This document shows positions 9,374-18,600 of a stretch of 64,000 nucleotides of DNA, piece by piece. The notes under the pieces were generated by a model that was given only the letters and a program-made list of their open reading frames with translations, was not told the DNA's origin and did not search any database. The stretch's first letter is position 1; every line of letters begins with the position of its first letter. The position numbers were made by a program, and so were the translations under genes. Source of the stretch: Chloroflexota bacterium (GTDB taxonomy: Bacteria > Chloroflexota > Limnocylindria > Limnocylindrales > CSP1-4); assembly GCA_919901745.1 (NCBI GenBank), contig CAKKPP010000024.1, forward strand, positions 1 to 64,000, read 5' to 3'.

Positions 9374-11071
9374 TCAGCTGGTGGCGGCGCCGGGTTCTCC
9401 GTGGCCTTCCGCGGCGGCGGCGCCGGGCTCTCCGGCCTCGTCCGTCTCTCGAACCTGGAGGGTCGTGCCGTCCGAGGCCCAGGCACGGACCTCGTTGCGC
9501 TTGATCTTGAGCGTATGCGTCCGCGGAAAGTCCTCGCTCGGCCAGAGCCGCCAGCCAGCGATCCGCTGCTGCGGACCGAGGCGGGCGTTGGCCGTCTTGA
9601 CCGCAGCCTCGATGAACGCCTGGTTTGCCTCCGCATCGGTTGCGGCGGCTTGGCCCGCGGGGGGCGCGAGCACGATGGCCTCGATCCTTCCGGGCTTCGA
9701 TTCCAGCACCACCGATTCGCGGAGGCCGGCGTCGCGGAGCGCGTTCTCGATGTCGGCCGGATAGACGTTGAACCCGTTGGGGAGCACGATCATGTCCTTG
9801 TTCCGGCCCATCAGGATCAGGCGACCGGCGCCGTCCAGGCGACCGAGGTCGCCGGTGCGGTACCAGCCCTCGGCATCGAAGGCCGCCGCCGTCGCCTCGG
9901 GATCCTGCCAGTAGCCCTTGAACAGCGTCGGTCCGCGGAAGAGGACCTCGCCGTCGGCGGCGAGGCGCATCTCGACGCCGGCCGGCGCCCGTCCCACCGT
10001 CCCGAGGCCATGGTCCGTGAGGGTCGTGCACGTCCCGGACCCGGTTTCGGTTGACCCGTAGCCCTGGATCACGGTGACGCCCAGGTCCTCCCACGCCTGC
10101 TGGAGCGTTGGAGGCAGGTAGGCGCCCGAACTGACCATCAGTCGGAGCCCGCCCCCGAACCGGACGTGGATCGATCGGAACAGGAGCCTCCGGACGGCCA
10201 CGGGGAGGCGCCGGGCGATCCAGCGCAGGCGGTCGAACATCGCCCGGAGCCCGGCCTTGTCGACTTCACGCTCGATCGCCGACCAGAACAGGTCGAGCAC
10301 CTGCGGAACGACGATCATCGAGGTCACTCGATGATCCCGGATCGCATCGAACACCACCCGCGGGTTGCGGCTTCGGACGTACAGGATGTCCGATCCCACC
10401 GAGAGGGCGTAGAACAGCCCGACCCCTTGCTCGAGGAGGTGGGAAAGGGGCAACAGCGACACGATTCGGTGTTCGAGCGGCGGCAAGATGGCGTCGAACG
10501 TCCTGATCGTGGCGATCACGTTGTCGTGGGCGAGCATGACGCCCTTCGGCAGACCCGTGGTGCCCGATGTGAAGATGAGGTCGAAGACGTCGTCCGGGGC
10601 AGGTCGCGGCCACGTGGCGAGCTTCGCCTCCCAATCGGGCGGAACGGCCGCGTCGGGCTCGGCGCATAGCGCCTCGAGAGGGATCGTCGGGAACTGCGCG
10701 AGCCCGACATCGCCCGGGTCCGGATCGTCGCGACCGGTGCCGATGAGGAGGCGCGTCGCGCCCGACCGCTCGACAATGGCCCGGATCGCCGCCGGCGACA
10801 TCCGCACGTCGAGTGGCACCAGGATGACTCGCGCGCGAATGGCCCCGAAATACGCGGCAGGAAGTTCCGGTGTGGATCCGGACCAGGTCAACACCCGATC
10901 TCCTGGCTCCAGTCCCGCCGCTCGCAGGCGCCACGCAGCGAGACGGCTGCGCCGATCCAGTTCGCGATAGGACCACGCCATGGTCGTGCCGTCATCGCGG
11001 CGCAGCCCGAGCGCGGGTCGGTCAAGGTATCGGGCAACGGCTTCGTCGAGGAGGTCCAGCAGGGTTTCCAT
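9374..11071 (-). CDS. AMP-forming acyl-CoA synthetase (long-chain fatty-acid ligase type)
   Basis: 565-residue ANL-superfamily enzyme that activates a carboxylic acid, probably a fatty acid, as acyl-AMP and then acyl-CoA. Seen: P-loop-like [21 protein letters not shown]5 motif [20 protein letters not shown], and a C-terminal catalytic lysine region in [10 protein letters not shown]. The exact chain length cannot be read. Start [11 protein letters not shown] at 11071 is preferred to ATG 11110 because a -10 box (TAGCAT) ends 7 nt upstream. The stop is 1 bp from that of the convergent lipoprotein. The last ~30 residues are Ala/Gly/Glu-rich, unlike the core. Confidence 0.9.
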   Translation of the reverse strand: METLLDLLDEAVARYLDRPALGLRRDDGTTMAWSYRELDRRSRLAAWRLRAAGLEPGDRVLTWSGSTPELPAAYFGAIRARVILVPLDVRMSPAAIRAIVERSGATRLLIGTGRDDPDPGDVGLAQFPTIPLEALCAEPDAAVPPDWEAKLATWPRPAPDDVFDLIFTSGTTGLPKGVMLAHDNVIATIRTFDAILPPLEHRIVSLLPLSHLLEQGVGLFYALSVGSDILYVRSRNPRVVFDAIRDHRVTSMIVVPQVLDLFWSAIEREVDKAGLRAMFDRLRWIARRLPVAVRRLLFRSIHVRFGGGLRLMVSSGAYLPPTLQQAWEDLGVTVIQGYGSTETGSGTCTTLTDHGLGTVGRAPAGVEMRLAADGEVLFRGPTLFKGYWQDPEATAAAFDAEGWYRTGDLGRLDGAGRLILMGRNKDMIVLPNGFNVYPADIENALRDAGLRESVVLESKPGRIEAIVLAPPAGQAAATDAEANQAFIEAAVKTANARLGPQQRIAGWRLWPSEDFPRTHTLKIKRNEVRAWASDGTTLQVRETDEAGEPGAAAAEGHGEPGAATS

Positions 11072-11078
11072 CGTGGCG

Positions 11079-11084
11079 ATGCTA
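11079..11084 (-). promoter_or_regulatory. -10 box (TAGCAT) of the acyl-CoA ligase, leaderless
   Basis: Minus-strand TAGCAT ends 7 nt before the ATG at 11071; no ribosome-binding site is present. It excludes the upstream ATG at 11110 as the start. Confidence 0.45.
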
Positions 11085-11168
11085 CGACGCGGATGCGCGG
11101 CTTTCGTCACGGGTGCGGCGTCATTCGAGCCCGATCGGCGAAGACCTCGACACGGACACCTCGCGCGG

Positions 11169-11197
11169 TTGCGCCCTCCCGGAGCACCCGCTACACT
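11169..11197 (+). promoter_or_regulatory. Promoter of rpsU (TTGCGC - 17 bp - TACACT)
   Basis: TTGCGC (11169-11174) and TACACT (11192-11197) are spaced by 17 bp. The predicted leader is about 100 nt and carries the strong ribosome-binding site of rpsU. This is the main content of the 234-bp gap between the divergent ligase and rpsU. Confidence 0.45.
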
Positions 11198-11305
11198 CCG
11201 CCAGCCTGTCGGCGGCCCGCTTCGTGGACCGTCGGACGCGGTGCGCCGTTGGGCTCACGAGCACACCGCGAAGGTCGAGACGCAGCCCTGGGAGGTGAAT
11301 CGGGA

Positions 11306-11491
11306 TTGGCAGAAGTCCGAGTTGGTGAGAACGAGACGTTCGAAAGCGCGCTGCGCCGCTTCAACAAGAAGATCCAGCAGAGCGGCATCCTCGCCGAGGC
11401 TCGCCGCCGTGAGCATTACGAGAAGCCGAGCGTGAAGCGCAAGCGCAAGGAAGCGAAGCGCAAGAAGAACGCTCGAACGCCCCAGGGCTGA
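11306..11491 (+). CDS. rpsU: 30S ribosomal protein S21
   Basis: 61-residue basic small-subunit protein. Seen: the near-invariant [18 protein letters not shown], the [11 protein letters not shown] segment and a Lys/Arg-rich C-terminal helix. The start is a TTG at 11306, not an upstream ATG. It gives exactly the family N-terminus (M)AEVRVGENE and is preceded by the Shine-Dalgarno GGGAGGTGA ending 7 nt upstream. The in-frame ATG at 11093 would add about 70 unrelated residues. It leads a same-strand translation/repair run with yqeY 35 bp downstream, the classic rpsU-yqeY pairing. Confidence 0.95.
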   Translation: MAEVRVGENETFESALRRFNKKIQQSGILAEARRREHYEKPSVKRKRKEAKRKKNARTPQG

Positions 11492-11526
11492 GCGCCCGCG
11501 GGCGACCCGCCCGAGGTGCCATTTCC

Positions 11527-12012
11527 GTGTCCCTCAGCGAACGCATCAGGACCGACGTGACCGCAGCCATGCGGTCCGGCGACGTGCTGCGCCGCGATGT
11601 CCTCCGGATGGTCCAGAACGCCATCTACAACGCCGAGAAACGCGACAAGCGGACGTATACCGATGACGAACTCGTCGGGATCCTCGCGCGCGAGGTGAAG
11701 ACACGCCGTGAGTCGGTCGAGGCATTTCGAGCCGGCCGGCGGATCGACCTCGCCGAGAAGGAAGAGGCGGAGATCGCGCTCCTCCAGGAATACCTGCCGC
11801 AGGCACTCGATGAGACGGCCCTCACCGCCCTCGTCGATGAGGCGATTGCCGAGACAGGTGCGGCGTCGGCCCGGGACCTCGGCCGCGTCATGGGCTGGCT
11901 GTCCCCGCGGATCCGCGGCCGCGCCGACGGGAAGGTCGTGAGCGGGATGGTCGGTGCCGCGCTCGCCCGTCTCGACCTGGCGCGCCACGACGGCGTCGGG
12001 CACGAGGCCTGA
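11527..12012 (+). CDS. yqeY: GatB/YqeY domain protein
   Basis: 161-residue cytosolic protein with the tRNA-interacting YqeY fold, related to the tail of GatB. Seen: N-terminal helical block LSERIRTDVTAAMRSGD..RDVLRMVQNAIYNAEK, the E-I-A-L-L-Q-E-Y-L-P-Q motif, and a C-terminal segment with GRVMGWLSPRIRGRADGKVVS, all diagnostic. The GTG start at 11527 gives a standard length. It sits between rpsU and pgpH as in many Gram-positive and Chloroflexota genomes. The biochemical role is not firmly established; tRNA-dependent amidation is inferred from homology. Confidence 0.93.
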   Translation: MSLSERIRTDVTAAMRSGDVLRRDVLRMVQNAIYNAEKRDKRTYTDDELVGILAREVKTRRESVEAFRAGRRIDLAEKEEAEIALLQEYLPQALDETALTALVDEAIAETGAASARDLGRVMGWLSPRIRGRADGKVVSGMVGAALARLDLARHDGVGHEA

Positions 12013-12014
12013 CG

Positions 12015-14288
12015 ATGCTCGCCCAACGTGCCGAGGACGTCGTCTCCTTCACCCGCCGCGATGCCGGTCGGCTGGCGGTCGCCGCCGTCGTCCTCATCGC
12101 GGCCCTCACGGCGATCCTCGGGGCCGACATCTTCCCGCAGCGGGTCGCGCTCGAAGTGGGCGACGTGGCCTCGGAGGACGTGGTTGCGCCACGGGCCCGG
12201 ACGTTCGTCAGCGACACGCTGACGGAGGAGAAGCAGCAGGCGGCCCGTCTCGCGATCCCGCCGCAATACGACTACACCACCGAGAACGCGATTGCCGTCG
12301 CCGCCGAGCAGCTGGCTGCGTTCGACCGATCGCTGTTCCCCCTCGAGCGGGCGTTCGATCCCGACACCACGGTCGAGGAGCGGCTCGGGCTCATCGACTC
12401 GGCCCTGCCGGGGCTCAGCGACGAGGCACGCGCATCGCTGCGCGGCCTTGAGCCGTCGCGTTGGCCGGTGGTTCGCACCGAGGCACGCCGGGTGCTCGAT
12501 GCCACGGAGCGAACCGAGCTGCGCGACACCGCGGTCGCGGAGACGCGCGCCAGGCTCGGCGCCCAGATGGCCGGCGGCCTCGTCGAGGCCGAACGCATGC
12601 TCGCCACGGAACTCATCGCGCCGTTCGTCGCTCCCAACAGCTCGTTCAGCGAGGACCTGACTTCGCAGGCGCGGGATCGTGCCGCCGCGGATGTCCTGCC
12701 GGTCACCGAGTCGATGGTCGCCGGTGAGGTGATCGTTCGCACCGGCTCCAGGGTCACGCTGGTCGATGCCGAGAAGATCAAGGCGGCGGGCCTTGCCGAT
12801 GCCGTCCCCGACTTCGCTCGCTTCGGCGGCTGGGCCGTGCTCGCCACGTTGCTGATCGGGGCGCTCCTCGCCTGGATGTGGCGGTTCCGCCGCGAGTTCT
12901 GGCATCGAAACAACGTGCTGGTGCTGGTCGGCGTGCTGCTCCTCTTTGCCGCGTTCGCCCTGAAGCTGACCGCCGGCCGGGCTGCCCTCCCGTTCGTGTT
13001 GCCGCTCGCGGCCGTCGGCATCCTCATGGCGATCCTGCTCGACACGGGAGCAGCGACCGTGGTGCTCGTGGTCCTGGCCCTGCTCGCCGGGATCGTCAAC
13101 GGGAACTCGCTCGAGCTGTCGACCTACGTGTTCCTGGGCGGCTTCGCCGGCATCCTCGCGATCCGGCGCGGCGACCGACTCCAGGTCTTCCTGCAGGCCG
13201 GCACGGCCGTGTTCGTCGTCCAGGCCGCCGTGATCGCGACCTTCGCCCTGCTCGGCGAACGCGACGTTACCGGCATCGTTCAACTCATCGGCGCGGCCGC
13301 GCTCTCGGCCGGGGGTGCGGCGATCGTGGCCGTCGGGAGCTTCGCGGTCCTCGGCAACCTCTTCGGGATCCTCACCGTGTTCCAGCTCCTCGAGCTGGCC
13401 AGCCCATCGCAACCGCTCCTGCGCCGTCTCCTCGTCGAGACGCCCGGGACGTACCACCACTCGATCATGGTCGGCAATCTCGCCGAGCGGGCGGCCGAGG
13501 CGATCGGCGCCGACCCACTGGTCGCGCGGGTCGCCGCCTACTACCACGACATCGGCAAACTGACCAACCCGTTGGCCTTCATCGAGAACCAGGCAGGTGG
13601 CGACAACATTCACGATGAGCTCGCGCCGGAGGTCTCGGCGCAGGTGCTCACCCAGCACATCGGCGACGGCATCGACCTCGCCTACCGGGCGCGGCTGCCA
13701 AAGGCGCTCATCGCGTTCATCCCGCAGCATCACGGGACGGCGGCGATGAGTTACTTCCTGGCGAGGGCAAGGGAGCAGGCGGCCGAAGCACACGGTGGGC
13801 TCTCGACCGAACGGGGCAGGAAGGCGGCCGCGGCCGTCGAGGCGCGCCGGTATCGTCATGCCGGGCCGAAGCCCCAGTCGCGCGAGGCCGCGCTGATCAT
13901 GCTCGCCGACGGCGTCGAGGCATCGGTCCGCTCGCTCGCATCGCGGGACGAGCCGGCCATCCGGGCGATGGTCGGGCGAATCATCTCGGAGCGGATGGAC
14001 GATGGCCAATTCGACGAGTGCGACCTGACGCTGCGCGATGTCGAGAAGGTCCGCGAGGCGTTTGTCCAGCAGCTGCTCGGGATGTACCACAGCAGGGTTG
14101 CGTACCCGCAGAACAAGGTCGTCGAGCTCGAGGCGCGTCGGGAGGCCGCACGAGCCGCGACAGGAGGCGGCGGCTCAGCCGTGCCGCCGGATGCGGGAAC
14201 GTTCGACCATGAAGGCTCAGCCGGCAGCGCCCGGCCGGCGGCGCGGCCCGCGACCGGCCGACCGGATCGGCCAGACCGGTCGGGGTGA
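12015..14288 (+). CDS. pgpH: PgpH-type 7TM-HD phosphodiesterase (c-di-AMP hydrolase family)
   Basis: 757-residue membrane enzyme. Order: an N-terminal anchor (residues 17-37), a ~230-residue extracytoplasmic 7TMR-HDED-type domain, seven membrane helices (about 270-460), then a cytosolic HD domain with HHSIMVGNLAERA and YYHDIGKL, plus FIPQHHGT and LADGVEASVR metal-site motifs. Homologues such as Listeria PgpH hydrolyse cyclic di-AMP. All HD metal ligands appear present. The last ~45 residues are a low-complexity Gly/Pro/Arg tail. ATG 12015 lies 2 bp after yqeY; the stop overlaps ybeY (GTGA). Confidence 0.92.
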   Translation: MLAQRAEDVVSFTRRDAGRLAVAAVVLIAALTAILGADIFPQRVALEVGDVASEDVVAPRARTFVSDTLTEEKQQAARLAIPPQYDYTTENAIAVAAEQLAAFDRSLFPLERAFDPDTTVEERLGLIDSALPGLSDEARASLRGLEPSRWPVVRTEARRVLDATERTELRDTAVAETRARLGAQMAGGLVEAERMLATELIAPFVAPNSSFSEDLTSQARDRAAADVLPVTESMVAGEVIVRTGSRVTLVDAEKIKAAGLADAVPDFARFGGWAVLATLLIGALLAWMWRFRREFWHRNNVLVLVGVLLLFAAFALKLTAGRAALPFVLPLAAVGILMAILLDTGAATVVLVVLALLAGIVNGNSLELSTYVFLGGFAGILAIRRGDRLQVFLQAGTAVFVVQAAVIATFALLGERDVTGIVQLIGAAALSAGGAAIVAVGSFAVLGNLFGILTVFQLLELASPSQPLLRRLLVETPGTYHHSIMVGNLAERAAEAIGADPLVARVAAYYHDIGKLTNPLAFIENQAGGDNIHDELAPEVSAQVLTQHIGDGIDLAYRARLPKALIAFIPQHHGTAAMSYFLARAREQAAEAHGGLSTERGRKAAAAVEARRYRHAGPKPQSREAALIMLADGVEASVRSLASRDEPAIRAMVGRIISERMDDGQFDECDLTLRDVEKVREAFVQQLLGMYHSRVAYPQNKVVELEARREAARAATGGGGSAVPPDAGTFDHEGSAGSARPAARPATGRPDRPDRSG

Positions 14289-14848
14289 CGGCCGATCGTT
14301 CCATCTACCTGGGGCCGTGGCGGGTCGACGTCACGGTGCGCTCGGCTGCAGTGCCCCTCCCTCGGGGTGCCACGGCTCGTGGGCTGGCCCGGCTGATCGG
14401 CTCCGCGCTCGATCGGTCGGGTGCGACCCGGCCGGCGTCGATCGGGCTGACCCTCTCCGGGGACGTGGAGCTGGCTGCGCTCAACCAGGGCCATCTTGGC
14501 GTCGCCGGCCCGACGGACGTGCTCTCCTTCCCCCTGCTGCCGCCGGAGGCCTACCCCCCACACGACGGCGCTCGAACATCTGGCCGGGTGGAACCCCCGG
14601 CGCCGGCGTTCGTCCTCCCGCCCGGCCGGCGCGCCCACCTCGGCGACATCGTCGTGTCGGTCGAGCGGGCGATCGCCCAGGCCGACGCCGGCCGGGGGGG
14701 CCAGACGGGCGACGTTGCCTGGTCGGCGGCCGATGAAGTGCGCCTGCTCGTGGTGCATGGAACGCTCCACGTGTGCGGTTGGGACCATGCCGAGCCGGTG
14801 GAGGAGGCCGCGATGCGCCGCCTCGAGCGGAGGCTGCTGGGCGCCTGA
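14285..14848 (+). CDS. ybeY: Endoribonuclease YbeY (16S rRNA maturation/quality control)
   Basis: 187-residue zinc-dependent single-strand RNase. Seen: the catalytic signature HGTLHVCGWDH (H-G-x-L-H-x2-G-x-D-H) near the C-terminus, the preceding TDVLSFPLLP, and HLGDIVVSVERA. Between TDVLSFP and LGDI there is a proline-rich insertion of roughly 30 residues compared with the usual short acidic loop, possibly lineage-specific. The GTG start overlaps the pgpH stop. The pgpH-ybeY pairing is widely conserved. Confidence 0.93.
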   Translation: MTADRSIYLGPWRVDVTVRSAAVPLPRGATARGLARLIGSALDRSGATRPASIGLTLSGDVELAALNQGHLGVAGPTDVLSFPLLPPEAYPPHDGARTSGRVEPPAPAFVLPPGRRAHLGDIVVSVERAIAQADAGRGGQTGDVAWSAADEVRLLVVHGTLHVCGWDHAEPVEEAAMRRLERRLLGA

Positions 14849-14869
14849 GACCTGGCCGCGCGGACCGGG

Positions 14870-14875
14870 TACCAT
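14870..14875 (+). promoter_or_regulatory. Possible -10 box (TACCAT) for pth
   Basis: TACCAT in the 105-bp gap between ybeY and pth, about 80 nt before the pth ATG. It would create a second transcription start within the run. No clear -35 box. Confidence 0.25.
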
Positions 14876-14953
14876 CCCCGCGGGCCCTCCCGGACGGGAA
14901 CGGGCCCCGTCGGCGTTGGCGCCGACCCGTTGAGCGGAGTGCGAGTCGCACGG

Positions 14954-15640
14954 ATGAAGATCGTCGTCGGCCTCGGGAACCCGGGTGACCAGTACACGCA
15001 GACCCGCCACAACATCGGCTGGATGGTCCTCGACCGGATCGCCGACCATGCCGGCTGGGCCGGGAAGGGCCGGACGAAGGACGCGGCGTCTGTCGCGATG
15101 GGCCGCTTGAACGGGCTCGACATCACGCTCGTCAAGCCACTGACGTTCATGAACGACTCCGGGATCGCCGTCCGCAAGGTCCTGGCGCGAAACCATGCCC
15201 CGCTGCTCGACCTGTTGGTGGTCGCCGACGACTTCGCGTTGCCCTTCGGCAAGCTCCGCTTCCGCGAAGCGGGGAGCCACGGTGGCCACAACGGACTGCG
15301 CTCGATCTCCGATGAGCTGGAGACCGAGAAGTTCAGCCGGCTTCGGGTCGGCATCGGCGATCCGCTGCGCAACGCCCGCGACCACGTGCTGAGCCAGTTC
15401 GCCCCCGACGAGCGACAACGCCTGGACGAACTGCTGGACGCGGCCGCGGACGCCGTCGAGGCGTGGGCACGTGACGGCACGAACAAGGCCGCAAACGCCT
15501 TCAACAAGTTCCAGCTCCGCCCTGCGGACGAGGATCGACTGGCGTCGCCTGGGGACGTGGACGGTCCGCCGGGCCCGGATGGAATTCGCCGCACGCGGAC
15601 GGGCTGGCGCCGCGTTCGACCGGCCGAGGAGCCCGAGTGA
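14954..15640 (+). CDS. pth: Peptidyl-tRNA hydrolase
   Basis: 228-residue cytosolic esterase that recycles peptidyl-tRNA dropped from ribosomes. Seen: KIVVGLGNPG at the N-terminus, the catalytic histidine in QTRHNIGW, LVKPLTFMNDSG, LLVVADDFALPFGKLRFRE with the catalytic Asp, and GSHGGHNGLRSI. The ATG at 14954 gives the canonical N-terminus; in-frame starts at 14930 and 14939 would prepend non-family residues. The C-terminus has about 35 extra Arg/Pro-rich residues. Its stop overlaps the mfd GTG. Confidence 0.95.
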   Translation: MKIVVGLGNPGDQYTQTRHNIGWMVLDRIADHAGWAGKGRTKDAASVAMGRLNGLDITLVKPLTFMNDSGIAVRKVLARNHAPLLDLLVVADDFALPFGKLRFREAGSHGGHNGLRSISDELETEKFSRLRVGIGDPLRNARDHVLSQFAPDERQRLDELLDAAADAVEAWARDGTNKAANAFNKFQLRPADEDRLASPGDVDGPPGPDGIRRTRTGWRRVRPAEEPE

Positions 15641-18600
15641 GCCCACCGCCGATCCGCGGTCGGCGCGGGAAGGCGCGCCGGATGGGTGAGGCGATTGAGG
15701 CGGCGGGAGCCGCGCGACGGGCCGTCAACCTGGCCGCCACCCGCCCGATCGACGACGTCGAGCGGGACCTCGACGCGATCGGCGTCGACGCCGAGCTCGA
15801 GGCGCGCGAGGTCGCGGACTCGATTCGGGCGCGCAGGACCGGGACGACCGGCAGGCGGACCGAACCTTTCGTGGGACCGGTCGGGCGCGGAGCGGGACGT
15901 CGGGTGCCCGACCTGTCGGGGTTGCCACTCCTTCTCGTCGGGACAGGCGCGTTCGGCGATCTCCGCGCTCGCCTTGGGGACGCCGCCCAGGGAGCCTCGG
16001 CGCGCGGACGCCACGCGGGGGTCACCTCGGTTCCGCACGGGGCCAAGTCGTATCTCGCCGCCGCCCTGGCGCTGGCGCCCGAGGGTGAGCGGCTCTGCTG
16101 GATTGCCCGGGACGCGGAGATCGGCGATCGGGTCGCCGAGGAATTCCAGGCGTGGCTGGGCGACGCCGACCTCGTGGCCGTCCTCGAACCACGCACGGCG
16201 CTGGCCTACGAGCGGAGCGAACTGGTGGCCGACGAGACCGCGGCGCGTGTTGCCGCGCTGGCGTCGTGGCGCAGCGGTCGCGCCCGCGTCCTCGTTGCCA
16301 GCGTGCAGGCGCTGCTCCAGCACACGATCGAACCGGCAGACCTGCCGGCGGACCCGCTCCGGCTCCGTGTCGGGGAGCGGCGGACCCAGGCCGCGCTCCT
16401 CGCGGCCCTGCTCGATCTGGGCTACGTGCCCACGATCGAAGTCGCGGGGCGCGGCGAGTTCGCGCGTCGGGGCGGCCTGGTCGACATCTTTCCTCCGTCG
16501 GCGCCCCTGCCGGTCCGGATCGAGTTCTTCGGGGACGAAATCGATTCGATCCGCGCCTTTGATCCCACCGACCAGCGATCCACCGGTCCGGTTGACGACG
16601 TGGCGCTGCTCCCGGCGTCCGAGTTCCTCCGGCCCCCGGCCGGGACCGCCAATCTCGCCGTCCGCCTCGGCGCCAGGGCGACGGCTCGGCTCGGAGAGCG
16701 ACTCGCGGCCGACTTCGAGCGCCTCGGGCGCGACGATGTCGCGGGGTCGACACGGGCCGTCGATGTGGGTGACGCGGCCGAGGTCTGGGCCCCGTACCTG
16801 GCGCCCGCGACGGGCCTCGACCACATCGACCCGGGAACGCTGATCGTCCTGGATGAACCGGGCGACATCGCAGAGGCGGCCACCTTTCTGTGGCGACAGG
16901 CGGACGAGCGTCGGGGCGAGCTCGTCGCGGCCGGCGACCTCCCCAGGGACTGGCCCGCCACGTACCTCGGCCCGCGCGACTGGAAGGCCCGATTGCTCGG
17001 GGCCCGGACGCTGGAACTGACCTGGGAGTCCGACCCGGGAGCGGAAGCTCCCACGACGATCGCCGGCGGCGGCCTGTCGTCGGGCGACCTGTTCGGCTGG
17101 CGTGAGCCCAACCTGCCGCTCCAGCGGACCGCCCAGCTGGCCGAGGCCGTCGACGGCTGGACGCGCGACGACCGGGCGGTGACTGAGCCCGACGCGCATG
17201 ACCAGCGTGGGCCCCGTGGGCGTGCGTGCGTGGTCCTCGCCTCGGACCAGGCACCACGCCTCGCCGAGATCCTCGAGGACGCCGGTCGAACCGTCGCTGT
17301 TGTTGGCGGGGCGGGGGAGCCGCCGCCGGCCGGCAGCGTCACGCTCGTCGAGCGGAGCCTGAACGGCGGCTTCGCGGGGGGTCCTGACGGGCTGGTCTTC
17401 ATTACCGACCGCGAGCTGTTCGGGACCGTCCGCGTTCGGCGACCGAAGGCGATGCGTCGCGTCGTGCCGCGCGACATCCTCGAGCGGTTGACCCCGGGCG
17501 ACCTCGTCGTGCACATCGATCACGGGGTCGCCCGCTACGAGCAGATGCTCCGGCGCAGCTCGGGTACCGGCGACGAACGCGACTTCCTCGAGCTCAGCTT
17601 TGCGTCGGGCGACCGCATCTTCGTTCCGGTCGAGCAGATCGCCCGGGTCACCCGCTATGCCGGCGGCGAGCGCCCGCAGCTCTCCAAGCTCGGCGGGACC
17701 GAGTGGCTGCGCACCAAGCAGCGCGTCCGGCGCGCCGTCGGCGTTCTCGCGGAGGAGTTGCTCGCGTTGTACGCCGCGCGTGCCGGCGCGGAGGGCCATG
17801 CCTTCTCCTCGGACACGCCCTGGCAGCAGGAGATGGAGGCCTCGTTCCCGTACGAGGAGACCGTCGACCAGCTCCGCGCGACCGCCGAAGTGAAGCTGGA
17901 CATGGAAGCCGGCCGCCCGATGGATCGACTCGTCGTCGGCGACGTCGGGTACGGCAAGACGGAGGTGGCGATCCGGGCGGCGTTCAAGGCGATCCAGGAT
18001 GGTCGCCAGGTTGCCATCCTCGTCCCGACGACCGTGCTGGCGGCGCAGCACCACCTGACCTTTGCGCAGCGCTTCGCCGCGTTTCCGATCAAGGTTGGGA
18101 TCCTGTCGAGGTTCGTGGCGGCAGGCGAACAGGCGCGCACGATCGACGGGCTCGCCGACGGATCGGTGGATCTCGTGATCGGCACCCATCGGCTGCTCTC
18201 GAACGACGTCCGCTTTCGGGACCTGGGCCTCGTCGTCGTCGACGAGGAGCAGCGCTTCGGCGTTGCGGCCAAGGAGCGCCTGAAGCGGCTTCGGACGGCG
18301 GTCGACGTCCTGACGCTGTCGGCGACGCCGATCCCGCGCACGCTCAACCTCGCCCTGGCCGGGATCCGCGACCTGTCCGTCATCGAGACGCCACCGGAGG
18401 ACCGCCTGCCCATCCAGACGCGGGTCGCGGAAGCCTCGGCCGGCCTGGTGCGCGACGCGATCCTGCGCGAGCTGGATCGTGGGGGCCAGGTCTTCTTCGT
18501 CCACAACCGCGTCGAGACGATCGAGGCACAGGCCGACCAGCTTCGACGAATGTTGCCCGACGCGCTGATCGTCGTCGGGCACGGCCAGATGACCGAGGGA

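Noticed and set aside
11625-14090. 821-codon minus-strand frame opposite pgpH and yqeY
   Set aside because: Low-complexity Gln/Arg/Asp/Gly-rich translation, no domain, fully antisense to conserved genes.
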